A stretch of 64,000 nucleotides of DNA from Anaerococcus vaginalis ATCC 51170 (GCF_000163295.1 NZ_GG700527.1:883166-947165); one strand, 5' to 3'; counted from the first letter of the stretch, positions 53,970-61,992 are shown. Numbers and translations are program-made. Notes: generated by a model from the sequence alone, not told the origin.

Positions 53970-55390
53970 ACGTGTATATCTCTTTTTCCATCTCTAATTT
54001 CATCTAGCCATTTTTTTGTATTGGCACGAAGATTTGGATTTTGAATTTTTTCAATTTCCCTATTTATTAAAGCCCTACCATCTTTTCTAGTTTTTTCGCT
54101 TGCATAGTCTGTCAAATATTCATCCAAGGTAAGAATGGCGTTTGGTTGGCACATATTTCCTATTCCATGATCTTTTACAATTTTCATAAAATCTTTTCCA
54201 ACCCTACCTTCTCTGTAGCAAGCTGTACAAAATGATGGTAGATAATCCATATTTAATAGCCAATCAACAACTTCATCCAAGGTTCTATTATCTGCAAGTT
54301 CAAATTGATTTGAACCTTCTACATCTCCAATATCTTCTGAATAACCACCTACCGTAGTTTTTGATCCTCCAGAAATTTGGCTTATTCCAAGATCCAATAC
54401 TTTTTCTCTAACTTTTTTAGATTCTCTTGTAGATATTATCATTCCTGTATAAGGAACAGCAAGTCTAAGACAAGCTACGATTTTTTCAAACATTTCATCG
54501 CTCAAAGAATTGTCAAATTCATTAGGGTCTATATCATCTGCTGGTTGAACCCTTGGAACAGAAATTGTATGTGGCCCACAATTAAATCTAGCCTCCAAAT
54601 GTTCTGCATGCATTAAAAGACCAACAAATTCATACTCATAAGATTGAAGACCAAACAAAACTCCACAACCAACATCATTAATTCCAGCACTCATAGCCCT
54701 ATCCATAGATTCTGTATGATAATTATAGTCATGTTTAGGGCCTGTTGGATGCAGCAATTCATAGTTTTTCTTATTATAAGTTTCTTGGAATAAAATATAT
54801 GTGCCAATTTCTGCATCTAATAATTTTTTATAATTTTCTTCTGTTGTAGCTGCTATATTAACATTAACTCTTCTAATAGAACCATTTTTGTGTTTTATAG
54901 AATAAATTGTCTTAATTGATTCTAACACATAATCAATAGGATTATTTACTGGATCTTCACCAGTTTCAAGAGCAAGTCTTTTATGTCCTAAATCTTGAAG
55001 AGCAATAACTTCTTTTCTAATTTCATCTTGACTTAATTTTCTTCTAGGAATAGTTTTATTTTTTGCATGATAAGGACAATATAAACATCCATTTACACAA
55101 TAATTTGATAAATATAAGGGTGCAAATAAAACTATTCTATTTCCATAGAATTTTTCCTTTAATTTTTTAGCTAATGAAAAAATTTCTTCATTCAAATCTT
55201 CTTCTTGACAAGAAAGCAAAACAAAGGCATCTCTGTGACTAAGTCCGTGAGCTTTTTTCGCCTTTTCTAATATTTCTTTAATTAATTTCCTGTCATTTTT
55301 ATGTTCTCTTCCATAATCTAGTGATTCAAGGATTTCTTCGTGATTAATAAATTCTTCTGCATTATTAGATTTCACATCATATTTTGCCAT
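53966..55390 (-). CDS. hydG: [FeFe]-hydrogenase maturation radical SAM enzyme HydG
   Basis: Tyrosine lyase that makes the CO and CN ligands of the H-cluster. The 474-residue protein has the radical SAM motif as CVNGCLYC (spacing CxxxCxxC), the core barrel up to about residue 350, and the C-terminal auxiliary cluster ligands in FCTACYREGRVG and NMCQPN. The ATG follows AAAGGAGAA. It is first in the hydG-hydF pair and is preceded by a leader of about 145 bases that holds two hairpins, including an intrinsic terminator 20 bases before the start. Confidence 0.97.
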   Translation of the reverse strand: MAKYDVKSNNAEEFINHEEILESLDYGREHKNDRKLIKEILEKAKKAHGLSHRDAFVLLSCQEEDLNEEIFSLAKKLKEKFYGNRIVLFAPLYLSNYCVNGCLYCPYHAKNKTIPRRKLSQDEIRKEVIALQDLGHKRLALETGEDPVNNPIDYVLESIKTIYSIKHKNGSIRRVNVNIAATTEENYKKLLDAEIGTYILFQETYNKKNYELLHPTGPKHDYNYHTESMDRAMSAGINDVGCGVLFGLQSYEYEFVGLLMHAEHLEARFNCGPHTISVPRVQPADDIDPNEFDNSLSDEMFEKIVACLRLAVPYTGMIISTRESKKVREKVLDLGISQISGGSKTTVGGYSEDIGDVEGSNQFELADNRTLDEVVDWLLNMDYLPSFCTACYREGRVGKDFMKIVKDHGIGNMCQPNAILTLDEYLTDYASEKTRKDGRALINREIEKIQNPNLRANTKKWLDEIRDGKRDIHV

Positions 55391-55410
55391 TTCTTTCTCC
55401 TTTAAGATTT

Positions 55411-55437
55411 AAAAACCACCCTAATAAGGATGGTTTT
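55411..55437 (-). terminator. Intrinsic terminator in the hydG leader
   Basis: On the minus strand AAAACCATCC pairs with GGGTGGTTTT (one U-G wobble) around TTATTA, followed by TTTTT. It pairs perfectly only in the hydG direction. It lies 20 bases before the hydG ATG. Confidence 0.8.
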
Positions 55438-55479
55438 GTTAAGTTTTATATTCAGCTTTAAATTTTTCCACTAAATTTT

Positions 55480-55526
55480 ATAAGTTTTTCAAAGAATTAT
55501 TAGATAAATTTCATTTAAAAACTTAT
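55480..55526 (-). promoter_or_regulatory. 10-bp inverted repeat in the hydG leader
   Basis: ATAAGTTTTT (55480-55489) and AAAAACTTAT (55517-55526) are perfect inverted repeats over a 27-base loop. Together with the terminator hairpin it could form a switching leader. Confidence 0.5.
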
Positions 55527-55542
55527 CTCTATTTCTTTTTAT

Positions 55543-55551
55543 ATTATATCA
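55543..55551 (-). promoter_or_regulatory. Extended -10 promoter of hydG-hydF
   Basis: TGATATAAT on the minus strand (TG-n-TATAAT), 27 bases after the recR stop. A transcript from here would carry about 145 bases of leader. Confidence 0.6.
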
Positions 55552-55578
55552 CAAATTATCTAGAAATTTCTAATATAA

Positions 55579-56178
55579 TTAAATTTCTCTTCTATCTTCC
55601 AAGGCTCTTTCTAAAGTAAGTTGGTCAAAATATTCTAAATTTGATCCGACTGGAATTCCTGATGCTATTTTTGATACCTTAACATTTTTATTTTCTAACA
55701 AATGTGCCAAAAATAAAGATGTAGTTTCACCTTCAATTGTAGATGAAATTGCCAAGATCACTTCATTAATGTTTTCCTTATCAATTCTATCCAACAATTT
55801 ATCAATTGATAAGTCTTCAGCCTTTACATTATCAGAAGGCGAAATTAAGCCTCCCAAAATATGATATTTTCCATGATATACTGAGGATTTTTCAATTGCA
55901 TATAAGTTCCTTACATCTTCTATTACACAGATTGTATTTTCTTCTCTCGAAATATCTTTGCAAATTCCACAAATTTCATCTTCAGTTAAATTTCCACAAA
56001 TTTTACATGGATGAATTTTGGATTTTACTTCTAGTAAAGATTTGGAAAATTCTTCTACGCTTTCTAAATCTCTTCCAACAATGCTCATAGCAAGTCTTTC
56101 TGCGCTTTTTTTGCCGATAGTTGGTAACTTTTGAAATTGTTCTATTAATTTATTTAAACTTTCAGGATATAAACTCAT
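55579..56178 (-). CDS. recR: Recombination mediator protein RecR
   Basis: With RecF and RecO loads RecA onto gapped DNA. The 199-residue protein has a helix-hairpin-helix start (LPTIGKKSAERLAM), a zinc finger CKICGNLTEDEICGIC (residues about 57-72), a Toprim core with VIEDVRNLYAIE and a C-terminal Walker B-like segment. It is full length. The ATG overlaps the ybaB stop by one base. dnaX-ybaB-recR is the conserved bacterial order. Confidence 0.97.
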   Translation of the reverse strand: MSLYPESLNKLIEQFQKLPTIGKKSAERLAMSIVGRDLESVEEFSKSLLEVKSKIHPCKICGNLTEDEICGICKDISREENTICVIEDVRNLYAIEKSSVYHGKYHILGGLISPSDNVKAEDLSIDKLLDRIDKENINEVILAISSTIEGETTSLFLAHLLENKNVKVSKIASGIPVGSNLEYFDQLTLERALEDRREI

Positions 56179-56513
56179 TACATTAGTCCAGGAATATTAA
56201 TATTTCCTGTTAATTTTCCCATTTCTTTTTGACTATATTCATCTGCTTTTTTCAAAGCATCATTTATTGCTGCAACAACAAGATCTTCTAACATTTCTGT
56301 ATCATCAGGATCTACAACATCTTCATCAATTTTAATTTTAAGAACTTCTTTTTTTCCATTAACAACAGCTTCTATTACTCCACCACCAGCTGTTGAAGAA
56401 AATTCTTTTTCTTCAATTTCTTGTTGGGTTCTTGCCATTTCTTGTTGCATTTTTTGTACTTTTTTCATCATGCTATTCATATTTCCGCCGCCTGGGAATC
56501 CGCCTCTTGCCAT
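56178..56513 (-). CDS. ybaB: YbaB/EbfC nucleoid-associated protein
   Basis: Small DNA-binding protein found as a tweezers-like dimer. The 111-residue protein has a glycine- and methionine-rich N-terminus (ARGGFPGGGNMNSMM), a long helix (KVQKMQQEMARTQQEIEEKEF), then a beta-hairpin AGGGVIEAVVNGKKEVL and the acidic helix after DEDVVDPDD. The ATG follows AAAGGAG. It lies 11 bases after dnaX and overlaps recR, so it is in the dnaX-ybaB-recR operon. Confidence 0.95.
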   Translation of the reverse strand: MARGGFPGGGNMNSMMKKVQKMQQEMARTQQEIEEKEFSSTAGGGVIEAVVNGKKEVLKIKIDEDVVDPDDTEMLEDLVVAAINDALKKADEYSQKEMGKLTGNINIPGLM

Positions 56514-56524
56514 TTTTTACTCCT

Positions 56525-58276
56525 TTATTCTTCAATTATTAAATTATTTCCAAAAACTTTTTCTAGTTTTTTCATCACATCATCATTCGAATCATTTTTT
56601 GATTCTCTTATACTATTATTCTTGTTAGATTTTTTTTTGTCAATACTTGATACCTTTATGGTAAAATCTCTTCCACTTACATTTTTTAAAATTTCTTTAA
56701 TTTTTGCTTTTGATCCCTCTAAAAATTGATAATATAAATTATTAGTAAAATAAATTGTAAAAATGTCACCATTTATATCATAAGTAAGTCCTTCGTCCCT
56801 TATCCAAACTTTTAGAATTGGCGAACAAGATGACTTAAATTCATTTAAAAATATATTTTCTTCTTCCTTATCTAAGCTTATATTTTCAAATGTTTTTTCA
56901 CTTTCTATGTCTTCATTATCACTATGCTTATTTTCAAAATTTTCTTCAATTTTATTATCAATTTCTTTATTTTCTATATCCTTATTTTTTTCTTCAAATA
57001 TTTTTTCATTTTCATCAAACTTTTCAATATTTTTTTCTTCTTTTTTTTCATAATCTAGGCTAGGATTAGAATTTTTTATAAAATTATTCATATTAATATT
57101 TTCAAATTTTTTATCTACTAATTTATTTATAATATCTATTGAATTTGAAGAATTATTTTCTTCTAATTTTTTTAATCTTGATAAAATATTTTCATCATCT
57201 TTTAAATTAATTAGCCTTAAAATCGCCATCTCCATAAGCAAGGCTGAATTATCAGATATTTTCATCCTATTTGAATAATCATTTAAAATTTCCAAGTAGG
57301 ATACTAGCCTATCAGATGAAATTTTTTCTATTTTTTCCTTTATCAAATCCAAATAATCTAAATTTTCAATATATTTTTGATTTTGACTTGTCTTATAGAT
57401 CATAATATCTCTAAAATATCCAACAAGCCCATCTAAAATATCCTTGTCATCTTTGTTATTATTTCTTAAATCAAAAAGCAAGTCCAAGGAATCTTTTTGA
57501 TTATATGAAATTATATTAGCTATTAATTTATCCAAGGATTCAAAATCAACAAGGCCCAAAATGTTTTCTACATCTTTCAATGTAAAATTATTTTTGTCAA
57601 TTGATAAAACTTGATCTAAAATCGAAAGAGCATCTCTCATAGCGCCCTTTGCTTTTTTTACAATAAGCTCTTTTGCCTCTTGTTCGATTGTAATATTTCT
57701 ATCGGATAAAATTATATCAATTTGTTTGATTATATCTTCTCTACCAATTTTATTAAATTCAAATTTTTGAACTCTAGATAAAATAGTCTTTGGAATTTTT
57801 TCAATTTCTGTTGTTGCTAAAATAAAAACCAAATGACTTGGTGGCTCTTCCATAATTTTTAATAGCGCATTAAAAGCCTCTCTAGTAATCATGTGAGCTT
57901 CATCAATAATATAAACCTTGTATTTTAAATTATTTGGTGGATAAACAACTGTTTCTTTTAAATTTCTAATATCGTCAATTCTTCTATTGCTTGCTGCATC
58001 CATTTCAACAACGTCCATTGTTGATTCTTCTTCTATTGATTTACAATTTTCACATTCTCCACAAGGAGATAAATCGATTGGATTAAGGCAATTAATTGCC
58101 TTAGCAAAAATTTTTGCACAAGTTGTCTTTCCGCATCCTCTCTCTCCTGCAAATAAATATGCGTGAGATATTTGCCCAGACTTAACTTGATTTTTTAAAA
58201 CATTTACAACCCTATCTTGTCCCAAAACATCAGAAAATTTTTGGGGTCTATATTCTCTATATAAAGCTTTTGCCAT
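56525..58276 (-). CDS. dnaX: DNA polymerase III subunits gamma/tau
   Basis: Clamp-loader ATPase. The 583-residue protein has Walker A GERGCGKTT (about residues 44-52), the zinc cysteines in CLNP and CGECENC, Walker B VYIIDEAHM, the SRVQKFEF arginine finger region and domain III up to about residue 370. The rest is a low-complexity acidic stretch rich in Glu and Asn (about 385-460) and a tau-like C-terminal domain. The ATG follows AAAGGAATT and an extended -10 promoter is 21 bases upstream. It heads the dnaX-ybaB-recR operon. Confidence 0.97.
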   Translation of the reverse strand: MAKALYREYRPQKFSDVLGQDRVVNVLKNQVKSGQISHAYLFAGERGCGKTTCAKIFAKAINCLNPIDLSPCGECENCKSIEEESTMDVVEMDAASNRRIDDIRNLKETVVYPPNNLKYKVYIIDEAHMITREAFNALLKIMEEPPSHLVFILATTEIEKIPKTILSRVQKFEFNKIGREDIIKQIDIILSDRNITIEQEAKELIVKKAKGAMRDALSILDQVLSIDKNNFTLKDVENILGLVDFESLDKLIANIISYNQKDSLDLLFDLRNNNKDDKDILDGLVGYFRDIMIYKTSQNQKYIENLDYLDLIKEKIEKISSDRLVSYLEILNDYSNRMKISDNSALLMEMAILRLINLKDDENILSRLKKLEENNSSNSIDIINKLVDKKFENINMNNFIKNSNPSLDYEKKEEKNIEKFDENEKIFEEKNKDIENKEIDNKIEENFENKHSDNEDIESEKTFENISLDKEEENIFLNEFKSSCSPILKVWIRDEGLTYDINGDIFTIYFTNNLYYQFLEGSKAKIKEILKNVSGRDFTIKVSSIDKKKSNKNNSIRESKNDSNDDVMKKLEKVFGNNLIIEE

Positions 58277-58296
58277 AATAATTCCTTTCCCTAAAG

Positions 58297-58325
58297 ATTA
58301 TACCATAGTGAAAATATTTTTTTAA
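58297..58325 (-). promoter_or_regulatory. Promoter of dnaX, extended -10
   Basis: On the minus strand TTAAAA (58320-58325), 17 bases, TGG-TATAAT (-10 hexamer 58297-58302). The element is back to back with the tRNA-Ser promoter. Confidence 0.65.
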
Positions 58326-58338
58326 TTTTTAAATTGAT

Positions 58339-58366
58339 TTGAAATTTTTCAATTTTAAAGTATAGT
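58339..58366 (+). promoter_or_regulatory. Promoter of tRNA-Ser and SRP RNA
   Basis: TTGAAA (58339-58344), 16 bases, TATAGT (58361-58366), 16 bases before the tRNA. It is the only good promoter ahead of the tRNA and SRP RNA. Confidence 0.7.
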
Positions 58367-58382
58367 TTTAATCTGTAAGCAT

Positions 58383-58473
58383 GGAGAGCTGTCCGAGTGG
58401 CTTAAGGAGCACGATTGGAAATCGTGTATACATTGATAGTGTATCAAGGGTTCAAATCCCTTGCTCTCCGCCA
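58383..58473 (+). tRNA. tRNA-Ser (anticodon GGA)
   Basis: 91 bases, class II, with acceptor stem GGAGAGC/GCTCTCC, a D arm (CCGAGTGG), anticodon loop TTGGAAA with GGA at 58417-58419 inside stem CACGA/TCGTG, a long variable arm (TACATTGATAGTGTA) and T loop GGTTCAAATCC. The 3' CCA is encoded. It reads UCC and UCU codons. Confidence 0.97.
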
Positions 58474-58474
58474 T

Positions 58475-58737
58475 GCACTAGATGGGGAGTTAGCGGTGCC
58501 TTGTAACCTGCAATCCGCTATAGCAGGATTGAATTCCCAAGTTAGGATTTTAAAATATATAGTCTGCCTTAAATAAGCGGTGTTGATTGATGGGTCTTAC
58601 GCAATAGGAAACTATGAACCATGTCAGGACGGGAACGTAGCAGCATTAAGTAGATCTTCTTATGTGCCGTAAGGTCACCTATCATGAGCTGGCTGTTTAA
58701 GTAACGTATAGATTTTAATTTACGAGCTTGGGTGTGC
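58475..58737 (+). ncRNA. ffs: Signal recognition particle RNA, large (Alu-containing) form
   Basis: About 263 bases. The apical S-domain is diagnostic: AACCATGTCAGGACGGGAACG followed by GTAGCAGCA, and the flanking pairing to GAGCTGGCTG. The 5' part (AGATGGGGAGTTAGCGGTGCC) matches the Alu-domain start of clostridial SRP RNAs. GCAC at 58475 can pair with GTGC at the end, which defines the ends to within a few bases. It begins two bases after tRNA-Ser, implying co-transcription and processing. Confidence 0.93.
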
Positions 58738-58758
58738 TTACATAATATACTCTATAAT

Positions 58759-58789
58759 GCCTTTTGTTTTGACAAAAGGCTATTTTTTT
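58759..58789 (+). terminator. Terminator after SRP RNA
   Basis: GCCTTTTG (58759-58766) pairs with CAAAAGGC (58773-58780) across TTTTGA, then a seven-T run. It is 15 bases before the CBS protein gene, again close to a ribosome site (AAGGAG). Confidence 0.88.
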
Positions 58790-58803
58790 AAGAAGGAGTA
58801 AAA

Positions 58804-59271
58804 ATGATTGGAGAAAATCTAAAAAAATTATTTAATCAACCTACGGCAAACATTATAACTCCAGCTAGCGAAGTTGCAGTTGTTAGAGAAAATGATACAC
58901 TTTTACATGCGATTATTGTTTTATCAAATAGATCTTATCAAACAATTCCTGTTCTTGATGAAAATGACAGAGTTAGAGGGCTTATTTCTATTTCAAAAAT
59001 TGTAATTTCATCAGAAGATGTAACATTTTTTAATGAAGAAATACTAACACAAACAAAAGTTAGCGAAGTTATGGACCAAATTGTTCCAATATTATTTGAT
59101 GATTCTGATCTTGAAGATGTTTTAAGACTTATAATAAACAATAATTTTATATGTATAACCCATAGAAATGGATATTTTGTTGGAATAATTACAAGAAAAA
59201 CTATTTTGGAAAGATTTACAAATATAGCTCATAATTTAGAAAATGACTATAAATTGATTAAGAAATTATAA
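58804..59271 (+). CDS. cbpB: CBS-domain protein, CbpB/YkuL type
   Basis: Likely a small ligand-sensing protein; relatives (CbpB/DarB) bind cyclic di-AMP in other Firmicutes. The 155 residues contain two CBS repeats: about 15-75 (VVRENDTLLHAIIVLSNRSY then IPVLDENDRVRGLISI) and about 80-140 (VMDQIVPILFDDSDLEDVL then GIITRKTIL). Length and pair arrangement fit. The ATG follows AAGAAGGAG. It is downstream of the SRP RNA terminator without an obvious own promoter. Ligand identity is inferred from relatives only. Confidence 0.88.
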   Translation: MIGENLKKLFNQPTANIITPASEVAVVRENDTLLHAIIVLSNRSYQTIPVLDENDRVRGLISISKIVISSEDVTFFNEEILTQTKVSEVMDQIVPILFDDSDLEDVLRLIINNNFICITHRNGYFVGIITRKTILERFTNIAHNLENDYKLIKKL

Positions 59272-59298
59272 AAAAGGGAGAAATTTTCTCCCTTTTTT
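59271..59298. terminator. Bidirectional terminator between cbpB and the GH13-like gene
   Basis: AAAAGGGAGAA pairs with TTCTCCCTTTT, flanked by A and T runs; it overlaps both stop codons. Confidence 0.88.
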
Positions 59299-60937
59299 AT
59301 TTTATTTTAAAAATTCCTGAGCCAAAGGCTGGTATATATAATTTATTTTTACTGTGATAATTTTCATTATAACTTGTTAAAACTTTTTCTATTTTTTCTG
59401 GCAAATCTATTTTATATTCCAAATCTGTCAAATTAATTATTATCAGATATTCTTCGTTTTTACATATTCTTTTAAATGCATACAAAGAGTACCCTTCTAT
59501 TTCAAGAATTTTTGTTTTTGATTCATTTTCGTATAAATTTTTGTTTCTTATATAAAAATCGCTCAATTTTTTATAAAATTCATTAAAATCTTTTTCACTT
59601 TCATTTTGTTTGAAAATATTTATTTTCTTATCGAAATTAAAAGTTTCTAATGAGCCAAATTCATCTGATGAAAAAATCATTTTATGGGAATTTAAAGTAT
59701 AAACTAATAATAACAAAGTTTTTAATTGCTCATACTTTTTATCATTTGAGTTCATTTTCATTGCAAGAGATGCCCCTTCACTAAGGCTATCAAAATAATT
59801 AAATCCAAGTATATAATTCTTATAATCATTTTCTATAATATTTTTGACTATATATGAATAATTAGCTCTTTCAAAAGGATTTTTTTGGTTTATTTTAATA
59901 AGTTTTGCAAGAGCCCTATCATAAATCAAATCAAATCCCAAATCTTCTTTTACGTCATTTTCCCAAATTGAATTATAAAATCCAATAGATATTTTATTTA
60001 AATCATTTATATATTTATTAATATTTCTTATAAAACCTAGCCAATTTTCATTGTATCCTCTTGACTTATCCCCTTGCCAAAATATAAGATTTTCTAAATT
60101 TGTAATTGCAATTCCATCAATATTAAATTCTTTAATCAAATAAGTTACAAATGATAAAATAAAAGATTTTGCTAGATTTTTTGTTGGATCTATGTTTATT
60201 AATCCACTATAATTATACAAAATATCATCGTAATCATAATTGTACATATTTGAGCCATCAAATTTATTTAAATATTTTTCAAAGGGATCAAAACTGCTTA
60301 TATCAATTTCAAAAATAATTCCAAGTTTATTTTTATGGCACAAATCTATAAATAATTTAATTTTTTCAATTTCAATATAATTTTCATTTATAGAAAAATA
60401 AAAACTTGAGCCGTAAGAAAAATCTTCTTTAAATCTATTTGCAAAAATAGGCATAAAATCGATGTGGGTAAAATTATTTTCTTTTAAATATCGGATAAAT
60501 TTATCCATATATTTTTCATCTTCAAAAATTTTCCTATCAAAATTTTTTGCACTGATTTGGTATATATTTAGATTATTTTTATTTTTGTACTTGTAAGAAA
60601 ATTTGTAAGATTTATCATAGACAAGAGAATTTTCATTTTCCTTATCAATTAATTTAGCGTATGGGTCTAATTTATAATATTTTTTCCCATTTTCATTTTC
60701 TATTACGTACAAATATTTATCAAATTCCTTAACATTTTTGATAGTTTTTGAAAAAACTCCCGTAGAATATTTTCTAAGTTTTTCCTCTGACCAAGAATTA
60801 AAATCTCCTATTATATAAACATTTTTTGCATTTGGGGCAAGGATTCTAAATATGTATGAATTATTAGCCTTTTTGTGATTTCCAAAAAATTTGTAACCAT
60901 CGTACCCCTTACCTTCCAAATATTTTCTAGTATCCAT
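59297..60937 (-). CDS. GlgB-like GH13 protein without catalytic residues (probable pseudoenzyme)
   Basis: Homologous to 1,4-alpha-glucan branching enzyme but apparently inactive. The 546 residues keep a CBM48 domain (FRILAPNAKNVYIIGDFNSW, about 29-50), a TIM barrel with NFTHIDFMPIFAN, FDGSNMYNYD and SFVTYLIKEFNIDG, and the SSDEFGSL segment and C-terminal sheet. The catalytic motifs are lost: the nucleophile region reads IDGIAITNL (273-281, threonine at 279 for aspartate, alanine for arginine), the acid/base region reads SIGFYNS and the histidine-aspartate pair is absent (FNYFDSL). Near family length, no frameshift, divergent from araC. A glucan-binding or regulatory role is a guess. Confidence 0.82.
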   Translation of the reverse strand: MDTRKYLEGKGYDGYKFFGNHKKANNSYIFRILAPNAKNVYIIGDFNSWSEEKLRKYSTGVFSKTIKNVKEFDKYLYVIENENGKKYYKLDPYAKLIDKENENSLVYDKSYKFSYKYKNKNNLNIYQISAKNFDRKIFEDEKYMDKFIRYLKENNFTHIDFMPIFANRFKEDFSYGSSFYFSINENYIEIEKIKLFIDLCHKNKLGIIFEIDISSFDPFEKYLNKFDGSNMYNYDYDDILYNYSGLINIDPTKNLAKSFILSFVTYLIKEFNIDGIAITNLENLIFWQGDKSRGYNENWLGFIRNINKYINDLNKISIGFYNSIWENDVKEDLGFDLIYDRALAKLIKINQKNPFERANYSYIVKNIIENDYKNYILGFNYFDSLSEGASLAMKMNSNDKKYEQLKTLLLLVYTLNSHKMIFSSDEFGSLETFNFDKKINIFKQNESEKDFNEFYKKLSDFYIRNKNLYENESKTKILEIEGYSLYAFKRICKNEEYLIIINLTDLEYKIDLPEKIEKVLTSYNENYHSKNKLYIPAFGSGIFKIK

Positions 60938-60966
60938 TATTCTTCCTTTCTATATATTATTGCACA

Positions 60967-60992
60967 CATTATTAATTATATTTTTAATAATG
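60967..60992. promoter_or_regulatory. Perfect 9-bp dyad in the divergent GH13-like/araC interval
   Basis: CATTATTAA (60967-60975) and TTAATAATG (60984-60992) over 8 bases, 30 bases upstream of the GH13-like gene. On the minus strand the spacer carries a TATAAT-like sequence, so it would overlap that gene's promoter. Confidence 0.5.
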
Positions 60993-61049
60993 ATTTATTT
61001 AATATATTATATCACAAAGTTAAATTCTTAGCTTATTGCAAAATTTATC

Positions 61050-61078
61050 TTGTAGTAAAAGGCTTTTTTCTGTATAAT
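61050..61078 (+). promoter_or_regulatory. Promoter of the araC-type gene
   Basis: TTGTAG (61050-61055), 17 bases, TATAAT (61073-61078), 33 bases before the ATG. Confidence 0.78.
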
Positions 61079-61111
61079 GTATATATAAATAAATTAAAAA
61101 GGACAAGATTT

Positions 61112-61957
61112 ATGGAAATTTTAGATAAAAATGAAAACGAAAGTGTAACCGTGCAAAGTATTTACCTTAAAGTACTCTATGCAAAACAATTTTCTTCTTC
61201 TGATAAAATAAACTCTAGGATTCATTTTCATCCCTTTACAGAGTTTTATTATATTTTAGATGGAAAAGGAAAATTTTCTATAGAAGATAAAATTATAGAT
61301 ACCAGCAAAGACGACTTTTTTATAATTAATTCAAATGTTGGACATAGCATTTATTCAAATGAAAATGAAAATTTAACTTTTATTTCTTTTGGTGTTGATA
61401 GTATTTTTGTAAAAAATATCAAAAATGATGACAGCTTAGAAGAAGACAAATACATATTTAAAAATATAGAAGAAAATAAGGATTATTTTATAGATTCTTT
61501 TAATACAATTCACGATGAATTTAATTCTGGAGATATGTTTGCCCAATCTATGGCAAATGCAAAGGCTAGCGAATTTGTTATATCCTTACTTAGAAAATAT
61601 AAAAATGATTTTGAAATAACAAATGATATAAAAATAAATAAACAAATTGATTATATTAAAAATTTCATCGACAATAATTATTCTGAAGATATAAAACTTG
61701 AAAGTCTATCAAAAATGGCCTTTATGAATAAATTTCATTTAATTGCAGAATTTAAGCAATCATACAGGGTTACACCTATTGATTATTTGATTTTAAAAAG
61801 AATAGAAGTAACCAAAAATTTACTAATAAGCACAAACCATTCAATGGAAGAAATTTCATCAATTGTTGGTTTCAATTCGCAATCTTATTTTAACCAAGTT
61901 TTTAGAAAAAAAGTTGGTATAACTCCATCACAATTTAGAAAAAATCACAGAATTTAA
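61112..61957 (+). CDS. AraC-family transcriptional regulator with cupin sensor domain
   Basis: DNA-binding regulator. From the ATG at 61112 it has 281 residues; an AAGGACAAG ribosome site precedes it and the family N-terminus begins here, although the frame is open farther upstream. The N-terminal cupin half includes HFHPFTEFYYILDGKGKF and DFFIINSNVGHSIY. The C-terminal pair of helix-turn-helix motifs covers about 180-280 (NYSEDIKLESLSKMAFMNK then TNHSMEEISSIVGFNSQSYFNQVF). It is divergent from the GH13-like gene, the usual layout of a regulator and its target; the effector is unknown, though sugar sensing is common. Confidence 0.92.
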   Translation: MEILDKNENESVTVQSIYLKVLYAKQFSSSDKINSRIHFHPFTEFYYILDGKGKFSIEDKIIDTSKDDFFIINSNVGHSIYSNENENLTFISFGVDSIFVKNIKNDDSLEEDKYIFKNIEENKDYFIDSFNTIHDEFNSGDMFAQSMANAKASEFVISLLRKYKNDFEITNDIKINKQIDYIKNFIDNNYSEDIKLESLSKMAFMNKFHLIAEFKQSYRVTPIDYLILKRIEVTKNLLISTNHSMEEISSIVGFNSQSYFNQVFRKKVGITPSQFRKNHRI

Positions 61958-61992
61958 AAAATCATTAGCCACATTAAGGCTAATGATTTTTT
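61956..61992. terminator. Bidirectional terminator between araC and the membrane protein gene
   Basis: AAAATCATTAGCC (61958-61970) pairs with GGCTAATGATTTT (61978-61990) over a 7-base loop. Confidence 0.88.

Noticed and set aside
60875..61111. Extension of the AraC regulator by 79 residues upstream
   Set aside because: The added part is hydrophobic noise crossing the promoter and the start of the divergent gene; the ATG at 61112 has a ribosome site and the family start.
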